From Pseudomonas libanensis (GTDB lineage Bacteria; Pseudomonadota; Gammaproteobacteria; Pseudomonadales; Pseudomonadaceae): a stretch of DNA of 64,000 nt. Of this stretch, positions 56,433 through 64,000 are shown piece by piece. The notes under the pieces were generated by a model. It did not search any database, had not been told where the DNA came from, and saw only the letters and a list, made by a program, of their open reading frames with translations. The stretch covers positions 372,001 to 436,000 of the forward strand of contig NZ_JYLH01000001.1 in NCBI RefSeq assembly GCF_001439685.1, written 5' to 3'. Position 1 is the stretch's first letter; each line of letters begins with the position of its first letter. Made by a program: the position numbers and the translations under genes.

Positions 56433-58238
56433 ATGACCGACTCCAGTCCGAGCGCAAGCCCTTCGAGCTTGAAAATATACTTCCGTCTGCTCAGTTACGT
56501 TAAGCCCTATATGGGCTTGTTCGCATTGAGTATCCTCGGATTTCTGATTTTCGCGTCGACCCAGCCGATGCTGGGTTACATCCTCAAGTATTTTGTCGAC
56601 GGCCTCTCCAACCCGGAAGCCGTGCTGTTCCCGACCGTGCCATTCCTGCGCGACCTGCAACTGCTGCAGGCCGTGCCGCTGCTGATCATCCTGATCGCGG
56701 CCTGGCAGGGCTTGGGTTCGTTCCTGGGCAACTATCTGCTGGCCAAGGTTTCCCTGGGCCTGGTCCACGACCTGCGGGTACAGTTGTTCAACAACTTGCT
56801 GACGCTGCCCAACCGTTATTTCGATAACCACAACTCCGGGCACCTGATTTCCCGCATCACCTTCAACGTGACCATGGTCACCGGGGCGGCGACCGATGCC
56901 ATCAAGGTGGTGATCCGCGAAGGCATGACGGTGATCTTCCTGTTCGCCTCCCTGCTGTACATGAACTGGCGACTGACGCTGGTCATGATCGCGATCCTGC
57001 CGCTGATTGCCGTGATGGTCAGCACCGCCAGCAAGAAATTCCGCAAGCAGAGCAAAAAGATCCAGGTGGCCATGGGCGACGTCACTCATGTGGCCTCGGA
57101 GACCATCCAGGGCTATCGCGTGGTACGCAGCTTCGGTGGCGAAGTCTATGAAGAGAAGCGCTTCCTCAAGGCCAGCCAGAGCAACACCAACAAGCAACTG
57201 CGCATGACCCGCACCGGGGCGATCTACACGCCAGCATTGCAGTTGGTGATCTACTCCGCCATGGCTGTGCTGATGTTCCTGGTCCTGTACCTGCGTGGCG
57301 ACGCCTCTGCCGGTGACATGGTGGCCTACATCACCCTGGCCGGTTTGTTGCCCAAGCCGATCCGCCAACTGTCCGAGGTCAGCTCGACCATCCAGAAAGG
57401 CGTGGCGGGCGCCGAAAGCATTTTCGAACAACTGGACGAAGACGTTGAGGTCGACCACGGCACCATCGAGCGTGACCAGGTCAGCGGTCGCCTGGAAGTG
57501 CGCAATCTGAACTTCACCTACCCTGGCACCGAACGCCATGTGCTCAAGGACATCAGTTTCACCGCCGAGCCTGGGCAGATGATCGCCCTGGTGGGACGTT
57601 CGGGCAGCGGCAAATCAACCCTGGCCAGCCTGATCCCGCGCTTCTACCACCATGAAAGCGGCGAAATCCTGCTCGACGGCGTAGAGATCGAAGACTACAA
57701 GCTGCTCAACCTGCGCAAGCACATAGCCCAGGTCACCCAGCACGTGACGCTGTTCAGCGACACCGTGACCAACAACATCGCCTACGGCGACCTGGCCGGT
57801 GCGCCTCGCGCCGACGTTGAAGCGGCGGCGGCGGATGCCAACGCCAAGGACTTCATCGACCAGTTGCCCAAAGGCTTCGATACCCAGGTCGGCGAGAACG
57901 GCGTGCTGTTGTCCGGCGGCCAGCGCCAGCGCCTGGCCATTGCCCGGGCACTGCTCAAGAATTCGCCGTTGTTGATTCTCGACGAGGCCACCTCGGCCCT
58001 CGACACCGAGTCCGAGCGGCATATCCAGGCGGCACTGGACAAGGTCATGCAAGGCCGCACGACCCTGGTGATCGCACACCGCTTGTCGACCATCGAAAAG
58101 GCTGACCTGATCCTGGTGATGGACGACGGCCGAATTGTCGAGCGCGGCACCCACGGCGAGTTGCTGGCGCAGAACGGTTATTACGCCCGCCTGCATGCCA
58201 TGGGCCTGGATGCACCGGTAGCGGCTGACATCACCTGA
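56433..58238 (+). CDS. msbA: Lipid A-core flippase MsbA (ABC exporter)
   Basis: The 601-residue half-transporter has six membrane helices and an ATPase domain with Walker A GRSGSGKST (about 388), signature LSGGQRQRLAIARAL (about 491) and Walker B LLILDEATSALD. It flips lipid A-core across the inner membrane for WaaL and the Lpt system. I chose the start MTDSSPSASP at 56433; the frame is open from 56331 but that region is the divergent promoter with waaL. Confidence 0.96.
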   Translation: MTDSSPSASPSSLKIYFRLLSYVKPYMGLFALSILGFLIFASTQPMLGYILKYFVDGLSNPEAVLFPTVPFLRDLQLLQAVPLLIILIAAWQGLGSFLGNYLLAKVSLGLVHDLRVQLFNNLLTLPNRYFDNHNSGHLISRITFNVTMVTGAATDAIKVVIREGMTVIFLFASLLYMNWRLTLVMIAILPLIAVMVSTASKKFRKQSKKIQVAMGDVTHVASETIQGYRVVRSFGGEVYEEKRFLKASQSNTNKQLRMTRTGAIYTPALQLVIYSAMAVLMFLVLYLRGDASAGDMVAYITLAGLLPKPIRQLSEVSSTIQKGVAGAESIFEQLDEDVEVDHGTIERDQVSGRLEVRNLNFTYPGTERHVLKDISFTAEPGQMIALVGRSGSGKSTLASLIPRFYHHESGEILLDGVEIEDYKLLNLRKHIAQVTQHVTLFSDTVTNNIAYGDLAGAPRADVEAAAADANAKDFIDQLPKGFDTQVGENGVLLSGGQRQRLAIARALLKNSPLLILDEATSALDTESERHIQAALDKVMQGRTTLVIAHRLSTIEKADLILVMDDGRIVERGTHGELLAQNGYYARLHAMGLDAPVAADIT

Positions 58239-58260
58239 TCCAACAGCGACACAGAGCTAA

Positions 58261-58350
58261 TGTGGAAGGGGGCTTGCCCCCGATAGCGGAGTGTCAGCTT
58301 GTAGAAATACTGGCTGATACACCGCCATCGGGGGCAAGCCCTCTTCCACA
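58261..58350. repeat. REPIN, variant subtype
   Basis: Inverted REP units of the GGGGGCTTGCCCCCGAT subtype (left arm TGTGGAAGG, right arm CTCTTCCACA) flank about 45 bases. It lies between msbA and hldE. The arms carry an A in place of the usual G. Confidence 0.88.
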
Positions 58351-58430
58351 TTTGGCCGGCAGTGCGCGCAAGCCATCGCAAACCCTGTGCTAATATCGCG
58401 CCCCTGTTCATTTTGTATGTGGGTTGCTCC

Positions 58431-59855
58431 ATGAAGTTGTCCATGCCGCGATTCAATCAAGCCGCTGTCTTGGTGGTCGGCGATGTCATGCTCGACCGTT
58501 ACTGGCATGGCGGTACCTCACGGATTTCCCCTGAGGCGCCGGTGCCGGTAGTCAAGGTCGAGCAAATCGAAGACCGCCCAGGTGGCGCTGCCAACGTCGC
58601 CCTCAATATTGCCGCCCTCGGCGCCCCGGCCTCCCTGGTAGGGGTGACTGGCGACGACGAGGCTGCCGACAGCCTGGCCAACAGCTTGCAGGGTGCCGGC
58701 GTGCGCGCGCTGTTCCAGCGCATCGCCCATCAGCCGACTATCGTCAAGCTGCGGGTCATGAGCCGTCACCAGCAATTGCTGCGTATCGATTTCGAAGAAC
58801 CCTTCGCCACCAATGCCCTGGCCCTCAGCGACCAGGTCGATGCGTGGCTCGAAGGTGTCAAGGTGCTGGTGTTGTCCGACTATGGCAAAGGTGCCTTGCA
58901 GAACCACCAGGTGTTGATCCAGGCCGCCAAGGCCCGCAACATTCCGGTGCTGGCCGACCCCAAAGGCAAGGACTTCTCGATTTATCGAGGCGCCAGCCTG
59001 CTGACACCAAACCTGAGCGAGTTCGAAACTATCGTCGGCGGTTGCGTCGATGAGCACGAGTTGGTGAGCAAGGGTGCCGCACTGATGGCTGAACTCGACC
59101 TGGGCGCCTTGCTGGTGACCCGTGGCGAGCACGGCATGACCCTGCTGCGACCTGACCATCCGGCCATGCACCTGCCGGCTCGGGCCCGTGAAGTGTTCGA
59201 CGTTACCGGTGCCGGAGACACCGTGATTTCCACCCTGGCGGCGTCCATCGCGGCCGGCGAAGAGTTGCCTCACGCCGTGGCCTTGGCCAACCTGGCGGCG
59301 GGTATTGTGGTGGGCAAGCTGGGTACCGCGGCCATCAGCGCACCGGAATTGCGCCGTGCGATCCAGCGTTCCGAAGGCTCGGAACGCGGCGTGCTGGGCC
59401 TGGAGCAATTGCTGCTGGCGATTGACGATGCCCGCGCCCACAACGAGAGCATAGTCTTTACCAACGGCTGCTTTGATATCCTGCACGCCGGGCATGTGAC
59501 TTACCTGGAGCAGGCGAGTGCCCAAGGCGATCGCCTGATCGTTGCGGTCAACGACGATGCGTCGGTCAGCCGCCTGAAAGGCCCGGGCCGACCGATCAAC
59601 AGTGTCGACCGGCGCATGGCGGTGCTGGCGGGGCTGGGTGCGGTGGACTGGGTGATCAGCTTCTCCGAAGATACTCCGGAGAACCTGCTGGCCCAGGTCA
59701 AGCCCGACGTGTTGGTCAAGGGCGGTGACTATACCGTCGATAAGGTGGTCGGTGCGGATATCGTCAGTGCCTATGGCGGCACGGTCAAGGTGCTGGGGCT
59801 GGTTGAAAACAGCTCTACCACTGCTATCGTCGAAAAGATCCGCAACAACGAGTGA
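58431..59855 (+). CDS. hldE: Bifunctional heptose kinase/adenylyltransferase HldE
   Basis: The 474-residue enzyme joins an N-terminal ribokinase-type domain (RPGGAANVALNIAALG, FDVTGAGDTVISTLAAS) to a C-terminal nucleotidyltransferase domain (FTNGCFDILHAGHVTYLEQA, about residues 345-365). It phosphorylates heptose-7-phosphate and adenylylates heptose-1-phosphate to make ADP-heptose for WaaC and WaaF. The start MKLSMPRFN at 58431 is preferred over the longer frame from 58362. It ends the LPS block. Confidence 0.96.
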   Translation: MKLSMPRFNQAAVLVVGDVMLDRYWHGGTSRISPEAPVPVVKVEQIEDRPGGAANVALNIAALGAPASLVGVTGDDEAADSLANSLQGAGVRALFQRIAHQPTIVKLRVMSRHQQLLRIDFEEPFATNALALSDQVDAWLEGVKVLVLSDYGKGALQNHQVLIQAAKARNIPVLADPKGKDFSIYRGASLLTPNLSEFETIVGGCVDEHELVSKGAALMAELDLGALLVTRGEHGMTLLRPDHPAMHLPARAREVFDVTGAGDTVISTLAASIAAGEELPHAVALANLAAGIVVGKLGTAAISAPELRRAIQRSEGSERGVLGLEQLLLAIDDARAHNESIVFTNGCFDILHAGHVTYLEQASAQGDRLIVAVNDDASVSRLKGPGRPINSVDRRMAVLAGLGAVDWVISFSEDTPENLLAQVKPDVLVKGGDYTVDKVVGADIVSAYGGTVKVLGLVENSSTTAIVEKIRNNE

Positions 59856-59869
59856 CACCCGTGACGCCC

Positions 59870-59889
59870 GGGGCGAGCCTGCTCGCCCC
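59870..59889. terminator. Hairpin between hldE and the convergent gene
   Basis: GGGGCGAG and CTCGCCCC pair with a 4-base loop. Its right end includes the first base of the convergent gene's stop. There is no clear T-run, so termination is plausible but not certain. Confidence 0.6.
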
Positions 59890-60848
59890 TAGCTCTTCTT
59901 CGGCACGATCTTGCGCAGCATCTGCCGCGCCTTGCCGGTCAGACGCTTGAGTTTCGAGTCCTTTTCCGGTTCTGCCAGGCCCTGCTGCCTTAGCCAATCC
60001 TTCCAGCGAATCCGCTCGTCGCGCACCAGCCAGCCTTCCTGCCGGGCGAAGCTTTCCGCCAGGTACAAGCCGCGTGTGCTGGCCGGGTACAACTGGTCTT
60101 TCTTGACGGTATACAACTCGGCGAGCGGCTCGCCGTCTTTCAACGGCATCAGGTACAGGTCCGGGCGCTGACGGTCCAGGCGCGCCACCAGTTGGTCGCC
60201 TTCGAGGCGCTCATCCACATGGAACAAACTGAGTGACTTGGCTTCCTTCGGCACTTCCAGGCGCAGGTCATAAATCAACTGCAGTGACGCCGTCGGCAGG
60301 TGCACGTAGGCCCGCGGGCGCTCGATCAATTGGGTGGTTGCGCAGCGTACCGGGCGAGCGGCGCCGGACAAGGGGCTCAGGCGAAACGGCAGGGCTTCGC
60401 GGTAGTGCAGAGCGGCGGAGTAGGGCGCCGGCAGCCAAGTGTCGTTGAAGCGCCCGCCGAGCCAGCCTTCCGGGGTTTCGAGCAGGCATTCCTCGGCAAT
60501 TTCCTGGATGGCAGTGTGCAGTGGCAGGTTCAGTTCATGGGCCGGAACGTAGCCGGAGATCAGCTTGAGCACCACATCGCCACGGTCCTGGCGGCGTTGG
60601 CGCACCAGCACCCAGTAATCCTTGTTCTGCCAATGCAGGGTCAGGCGTACCGAAACGCCGAGGTTCGCCAGTTCGAGGGCGAAGCGCTCGGCGTCCGGAA
60701 CCTCTACCGGCTTGCGCCGTTGCAGGGTCTGGGCAAAGTTGAGCGGCATGCCGACGCTCTGGTAGCTCAGGCCCTCGGGGGTGGCTTCGACGTGCAGCGG
60801 CAGTGTCTTGAAGTTACTCGGGTTTTTTCGAATCAGCGTTCGCGGCAT
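59889..60848 (-). CDS. Conserved protein with a degenerate Nudix-like box (PA4993-like)
   Basis: The 319-residue protein is unnamed to me. Residues 70-125 look like a Nudix fold: YWVLVRQRRQDRGDVVLKLISG followed by G99-x5-E105-x9-QEIAEEC. The standard box is G-x5-E-x7-REUXEEXGU; here the spacing is two longer and Arg is Gln, so catalysis may be altered or lost. The C-terminal tail is Lys-rich. The start MPRTLIRK at 60848 has GGAG upstream. Homologues are sometimes called metal ABC transporter ATPase; I see no Walker motif to support that name. Confidence 0.65.
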   Translation of the reverse strand: MPRTLIRKNPSNFKTLPLHVEATPEGLSYQSVGMPLNFAQTLQRRKPVEVPDAERFALELANLGVSVRLTLHWQNKDYWVLVRQRRQDRGDVVLKLISGYVPAHELNLPLHTAIQEIAEECLLETPEGWLGGRFNDTWLPAPYSAALHYREALPFRLSPLSGAARPVRCATTQLIERPRAYVHLPTASLQLIYDLRLEVPKEAKSLSLFHVDERLEGDQLVARLDRQRPDLYLMPLKDGEPLAELYTVKKDQLYPASTRGLYLAESFARQEGWLVRDERIRWKDWLRQQGLAEPEKDSKLKRLTGKARQMLRKIVPKKS

Positions 60849-60889
60849 GTCGGCTCCTTCTTGCGACGGGGTCGGCCGCGTCGGCGGCA

Positions 60890-61702
60890 TCAGAGTTGAC
60901 GAATGACCCGGGCAGCGGTCGCCGCGTTATGGGCCAGGTGCAGCGGATTAATGGTCCCGACAATAGCACTGGCGACGCCCGTTTGCGCAAACAACAGCTT
61001 GAAACTGGCATCAATTGGATCCATTCCTGGCTCCAGGCACACGTGGCCGCTGGCCAGGGCCTTTTTCACCAGGATGCCTTTGCCATGGGCTGCTGCATAA
61101 TCGATCACGGCTTTTTCGGCCTGCTCGTTGAGGTTGTAGGTGACCATCGCGCAATCACCCTGTTCCAACGCTTTTATGCCGCCTTCGACGGTCTTGCCGG
61201 AAAAACCGAAAGCGCGAATCTTGCCATCTTTTTTCAGCTCTGCCAGGGTCTGGTAAACCTCGCAATCGTTGAGGATATGCAAGTCGTTGCCATCGGAATG
61301 CACCAGCACCAGGTCGATAAAATCCGTTTCAAGGCGTTTCAGGCTGCGTTCAATCGACATCCGCGTATGGTCCGCGCTGAAATCGTGCCGGGACACGCCA
61401 TTGGCAAATTCTTCGCCGACCTTGCTGACAATCACCCAGTTCTTGCGTTGCCCGCGCAATAACGGGCCCAGGCGCTCTTCGCTCATGCCGTAGGCCGGTG
61501 CGGTGTCGATCAGGTTGATGCCCAGCGAGCGGGCCAGGAGCAGTAGCCTGCGTGCCGCTTCGTCGCTGGGGATCTGAAAGCCGCTGGGGTATTTCACCCC
61601 CTGGTCGCGGCCCAGCTTGACGGTACCCAGGCCCAATGGCGACACCTGCAGGCCGGTGTTGCCCAAGGGCCGATGAAAGTCGTGCAGGGTTAGCAGGCTC
61701 AT
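60890..61702 (-). CDS. Aldo/keto reductase
   Basis: The 270-residue protein has the aldo/keto reductase barrel with the catalytic set: IDTAPAYGMSEERLG (Asp, Tyr), VIVSKVGEEF (Lys) and LVLVHSDGND (His). It should reduce carbonyls with NADPH; the substrate is unknown. The start MSLLTLHDFH at 61702 overlaps the stop of the upstream oxidoreductase gene by ATGA, so they form an operon. From memory this is PA4992. Confidence 0.88.
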   Translation of the reverse strand: MSLLTLHDFHRPLGNTGLQVSPLGLGTVKLGRDQGVKYPSGFQIPSDEAARRLLLLARSLGINLIDTAPAYGMSEERLGPLLRGQRKNWVIVSKVGEEFANGVSRHDFSADHTRMSIERSLKRLETDFIDLVLVHSDGNDLHILNDCEVYQTLAELKKDGKIRAFGFSGKTVEGGIKALEQGDCAMVTYNLNEQAEKAVIDYAAAHGKGILVKKALASGHVCLEPGMDPIDASFKLLFAQTGVASAIVGTINPLHLAHNAATAARVIRQL

Positions 61703-62874
61703 GGCAACAGTTGCTCCCAGGCAGGTTGGCCGATAGTCGGTTTTGGCAGGTCGGGCAGCGGCGCGCTGGCGCCAGGGCGGATGCCGTCGCGTTCCAGGGC
61801 GTGCAGGACCCGGTCGGCGAAGTCCGGCGCCAGGGCCAGCTTGGTCGGCCAACCGACCAACAGGCGGCCTTCTTCGGCGAGGAAGGCGTTATCGGGGCGG
61901 GTCAGCCCCGATTGCAGCGGTTCGGCGCGATCCACCCGCAGGGTTGCCCACTGGGTCTGGCTCATGTCGATCCAGGGCAGCAATTGCGCCAACTCCTTCT
62001 GTGCGGTGGCGATCTGTTCTTCTGGTGTGCGTGCCACGCCATCAGCCTCGGCGATATCGCCGCCCATGTACCATACCCAGTTGCCGTCGGCAGCCGGGTG
62101 GGTGGTCACGGTGAGGCGCGGCTTGGTGCCGCCGCCCAGGCAATGGGCATACAGGGGTTTGAGGCCCGGGCCCTTGGCGATGATCATATGCAGCGGGCGT
62201 TTTTGCATGGCCGGCTGGCTCAGGCCCAGGGCCGCGAGCACATCGGCGATACCGCCGCCGGCACTCAATACGATGCGCTGGGCACGGATCTCGCGGCCGT
62301 CGACCTTCAAGCCCACCAGGGTGCCGTCCTCGAGCAGGGGCTCGATGTGCTGGCCGGCAAGCAAGCCGTCACCCGCCAGTTGTGCCAGGCGTTCAATCAG
62401 ACTCGGTACGTCCACCACCAACTCCGCCAGGCGATAGACCTTGCCCTTGAAACGGCGGTCTTGCAGGGCCGCCGGCAACTCGTCGCCCTTGACCTGATCG
62501 ACCCGCCCGCGCACGGCCTTGCTGGCGAAGAAGCTGGTGAGGTTGCCAGCGAGGGTACCCGGTGACCATAGGTAATGGGCTTGGGACAGTACGCGTACGC
62601 CGGACAGGTCCAGCTCACCGTCGCCTGTCAAGGCTTCACGCCAGCGGCGCGGCATGTCGGCAATGGCTTCGGAGGCGCCGGTGAGGGCGCCGTGCAGGGC
62701 GTATTTCGCGCCGCCGTGGATGATGCCCTGGGATTTCACGCTTTGCCCGCCACCCAGGGTGGCGCTTTCCACCACTACCGTGGAAAACCCTTGGCGGCGC
62801 AGGCGTGCGTTGAGCCATAGGCCGGCAACCCCGGCGCCGACAATCAGAACGTCGGTGGAAATAACGGATGGCAT
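61699..62874 (-). CDS. FAD-dependent oxidoreductase (DAO family)
   Basis: The 391-residue protein starts with a Rossmann FAD motif (VLIVGAGVAGLWLNARLRRQ) and the DAO-type segment SVKSQGIIHGGAKYAL, with a C-terminal region (FLAEEGRLLVGWPTKLALAPDF) that closes the FAD site. It probably oxidises an amine or hydroxy acid; the substrate is unknown. I chose ATG 62874 with GAGG upstream over an in-frame TTG at 62880. It is coupled to the aldo/keto reductase gene; matches PA4991. Confidence 0.88.
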   Translation of the reverse strand: MPSVISTDVLIVGAGVAGLWLNARLRRQGFSTVVVESATLGGGQSVKSQGIIHGGAKYALHGALTGASEAIADMPRRWREALTGDGELDLSGVRVLSQAHYLWSPGTLAGNLTSFFASKAVRGRVDQVKGDELPAALQDRRFKGKVYRLAELVVDVPSLIERLAQLAGDGLLAGQHIEPLLEDGTLVGLKVDGREIRAQRIVLSAGGGIADVLAALGLSQPAMQKRPLHMIIAKGPGLKPLYAHCLGGGTKPRLTVTTHPAADGNWVWYMGGDIAEADGVARTPEEQIATAQKELAQLLPWIDMSQTQWATLRVDRAEPLQSGLTRPDNAFLAEEGRLLVGWPTKLALAPDFADRVLHALERDGIRPGASAPLPDLPKPTIGQPAWEQLLP

Positions 62875-62929
62875 CGGCAACCTCAGTGTTCATGACAAGA
62901 GGCGCAGTATACAGGCTGTTGAGTGACGG

Positions 62930-63265
62930 TCAGTGCCCGACGGTTTTCGAGAACAACTGAATCACCACCACGCCCAGTACAATCAGGCCCATTCCCAGCA
63001 TCGCCGGAACATCCAACTTCTGCCCATAGATGAACAACGCTGCGACACTGACCATCACGATCCCCAGCCCCGCCCAGACCGCATAGGCCACGCCCACCGG
63101 CACGGTACGCACCACCAGGGTGAGCATCCAGAACGCGACGCCATAACCCACAATCATCAACAGCAACGGGATCGGTGTGCTCAAGCCCTTGACCGCTTTC
63201 ATGGAGACGGTCGCGACCACTTCCGAGCAAATGGCAATGGCCAGGTAAATATAGGCGGCATTCAT
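62930..63265 (-). CDS. EmrE/QacE-type small multidrug resistance transporter
   Basis: The 111-residue protein has four membrane helices and the essential membrane glutamate (Glu15 in AICSEVVAT). Conserved SMR blocks are VGVAYAVWAGLGIVMVS and GQKLDVPAMLGMGLIVLGVV. Such proteins export quaternary ammonium or guanidinium compounds with H+ exchange as antiparallel dimers. It is a single SMR gene, divergent from a LysR gene that may control it. Matches PA4990. Confidence 0.92.
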   Translation of the reverse strand: MNAAYIYLAIAICSEVVATVSMKAVKGLSTPIPLLLMIVGYGVAFWMLTLVVRTVPVGVAYAVWAGLGIVMVSVAALFIYGQKLDVPAMLGMGLIVLGVVVIQLFSKTVGH

Positions 63266-63319
63266 GGGGAAACCCTCGGTGTGTTAGGTACTCGATAAGG
63301 TCGGCATTCTAGTCGTTTG

Positions 63320-63349
63320 CCAGATGCGGTAAAGTCATTACCTATCTGG
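63320..63349. promoter_or_regulatory. Nested palindrome between SMR and LysR genes
   Basis: CCAGAT (63320-63325) and ATCTGG (63344-63349) enclose GGTAA (63328-63332) and TTACC (63338-63342). It lies 20 bp before the LysR start and is a candidate operator for the regulator. Confidence 0.5.
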
Positions 63350-63368
63350 ATTGGAGATGGGTTGAGCC

Positions 63369-64000
63369 ATGAGCGTGCAGTGGAACCTGGAACAGATGCG
63401 CCTGTTTGTCAGCGTCGCCGAACGGCGTTCGTTTTCGGCCGTCGCCCGCGATCAGCGCAAGGCCCAATCGGCGATCAGCAATGGCATTGCTTTACTGGAA
63501 GCGGACTTGGGCGTGAGCCTGTTTGAACGTAGCAGCGGCCGCCAGCCGAGTTTGACCGAGGCCGGCGCCGTATTACTGGAGGAAGCGCGTGAAGTGCTGC
63601 GCCAGTGTGAGCGCCTCAACGGACGGGCGCTGTCCTTGACTCGCGGCGAGGAAGCCTGCCTGCGCCTGGCCCAGGATGAGGCGATGTTGTTCCAGCCTGT
63701 GCTCGATAGCCTGGAGGCGCTGGCCGTGCAATACCCGCTGCTGGAGGTGCAGTTGTCCAGCGCGGCCCAGGGCGATGTGGCACGCAAACTGGTGGAGCGC
63801 AAGGCGGACCTGGGGCTGCTGTTCTATCACGACCAGATTCCCGAAGCCTTGGAGCGACGGGTGGTGGGCAGCGTGGAAATGGTCACGGTGTGCGGTGTGA
63901 ACCACCCGTTGGCCAAGAAGGATTACGTGACGTGCCAACACTTGGCCCAGTTTCGGCAGTTGCTGATGTCGACCCAGACCAGTGTCTACCCCGGCAGCGA
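63369..64000 (+). CDS. LysR-family transcriptional regulator (partial, C-terminus outside window)
   Basis: The visible 210 residues hold the N-terminal winged helix-turn-helix (LEQMRLFVSVAERRSFSAVARDQRKAQSAISNGIALLEADLG) and most of the first effector-binding subdomain. LysR regulators typically control themselves and the divergent gene, here the SMR transporter. The start at 63369 follows GGAG about 11 bases upstream (TTGGAGATGG). The rest runs beyond position 64000. Effector unknown. Confidence 0.9.
   Translation, partial: MSVQWNLEQMRLFVSVAERRSFSAVARDQRKAQSAISNGIALLEADLGVSLFERSSGRQPSLTEAGAVLLEEAREVLRQCERLNGRALSLTRGEEACLRLAQDEAMLFQPVLDSLEALAVQYPLLEVQLSSAAQGDVARKLVERKADLGLLFYHDQIPEALERRVVGSVEMVTVCGVNHPLAKKDYVTCQHLAQFRQLLMSTQTSVYPGS

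Overview
The window reads as chromosomal DNA of a fluorescent Pseudomonas, most likely the P. fluorescens group. The evidence is high GC with Pseudomonas codon use, REP/REPIN palindromes (TGTGGGAGC...GCTTGCC type) scattered between genes, and a gene order that, from memory, follows P. aeruginosa PAO1 from about PA5028 down to PA4989 with lineage-specific insertions. I saw no rRNA, tRNA, IS element, integrase, prophage or CRISPR array, so it looks like core genome with small accessory patches. Both ends cut genes: a membrane protein at the left and a LysR regulator at the right.

Layout. 1-2242 (minus): promoter-proximal part of an aryl-polyene-type operon (ketosynthase-like protein, acyltransferase, two acyl carrier proteins, membrane protein). 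2581-5569: an orphan ParA, a REP-rich intergenic stretch holding an undescribed structured element, a small DUF3077-like protein, thioredoxin TrxC and a higBA toxin-antitoxin pair. 5574-12261 (minus): SelO, the large mechanosensitive channel MscK and the K+/H+ antiporter NhaP2. 12501-16724: a chemoreceptor with a sigma-28-like promoter, a coiled-coil/ZapA pair and an acyl-CoA dehydrogenase. 16954-22853: divergent putA/putP with an array of PutA-type operators. 23051-25797: an orphan VgrG with a DUF4123 adaptor and no effector. 25895-30220: rlmJ, msrA and the phosphodiesterase dipA. 30524-34851: aceF and aceE (pyruvate dehydrogenase) behind two GntR/FadR-type palindromes. 35236-38175: glnE.

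38398-59855 is the lipopolysaccharide core locus. waaF-waaC-waaG-waaP and three more kinase-like genes form one overlapping operon. It is interrupted by a PqqU/YncD-like TonB receptor and a YceK-type lipoprotein. It resumes with the carbamoyltransferase wapO, mig-14, the deacetylase dnpA and two glycosyltransferases, then a divergent O-antigen ligase naturally fused to a kinase domain, msbA and hldE. Together these make ADP-heptose (HldE), build and decorate the core (WaaF/C/G, the kinases, carbamoyltransferase, later glycosyltransferases), flip lipid A-core (MsbA) and attach O-antigen (WaaL).

59889-64000: a Nudix-like protein of unknown function, an aldo/keto reductase, an FAD oxidoreductase, an EmrE-like SMR exporter and a divergent LysR regulator. 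The most unusual items are the structured element at about 3680-3850, the WaaL-kinase fusion, the VgrG with a cysteine tail but no effector, the paired GntR-type operators before aceE, and the extra ZapA with its coiled-coil partner.
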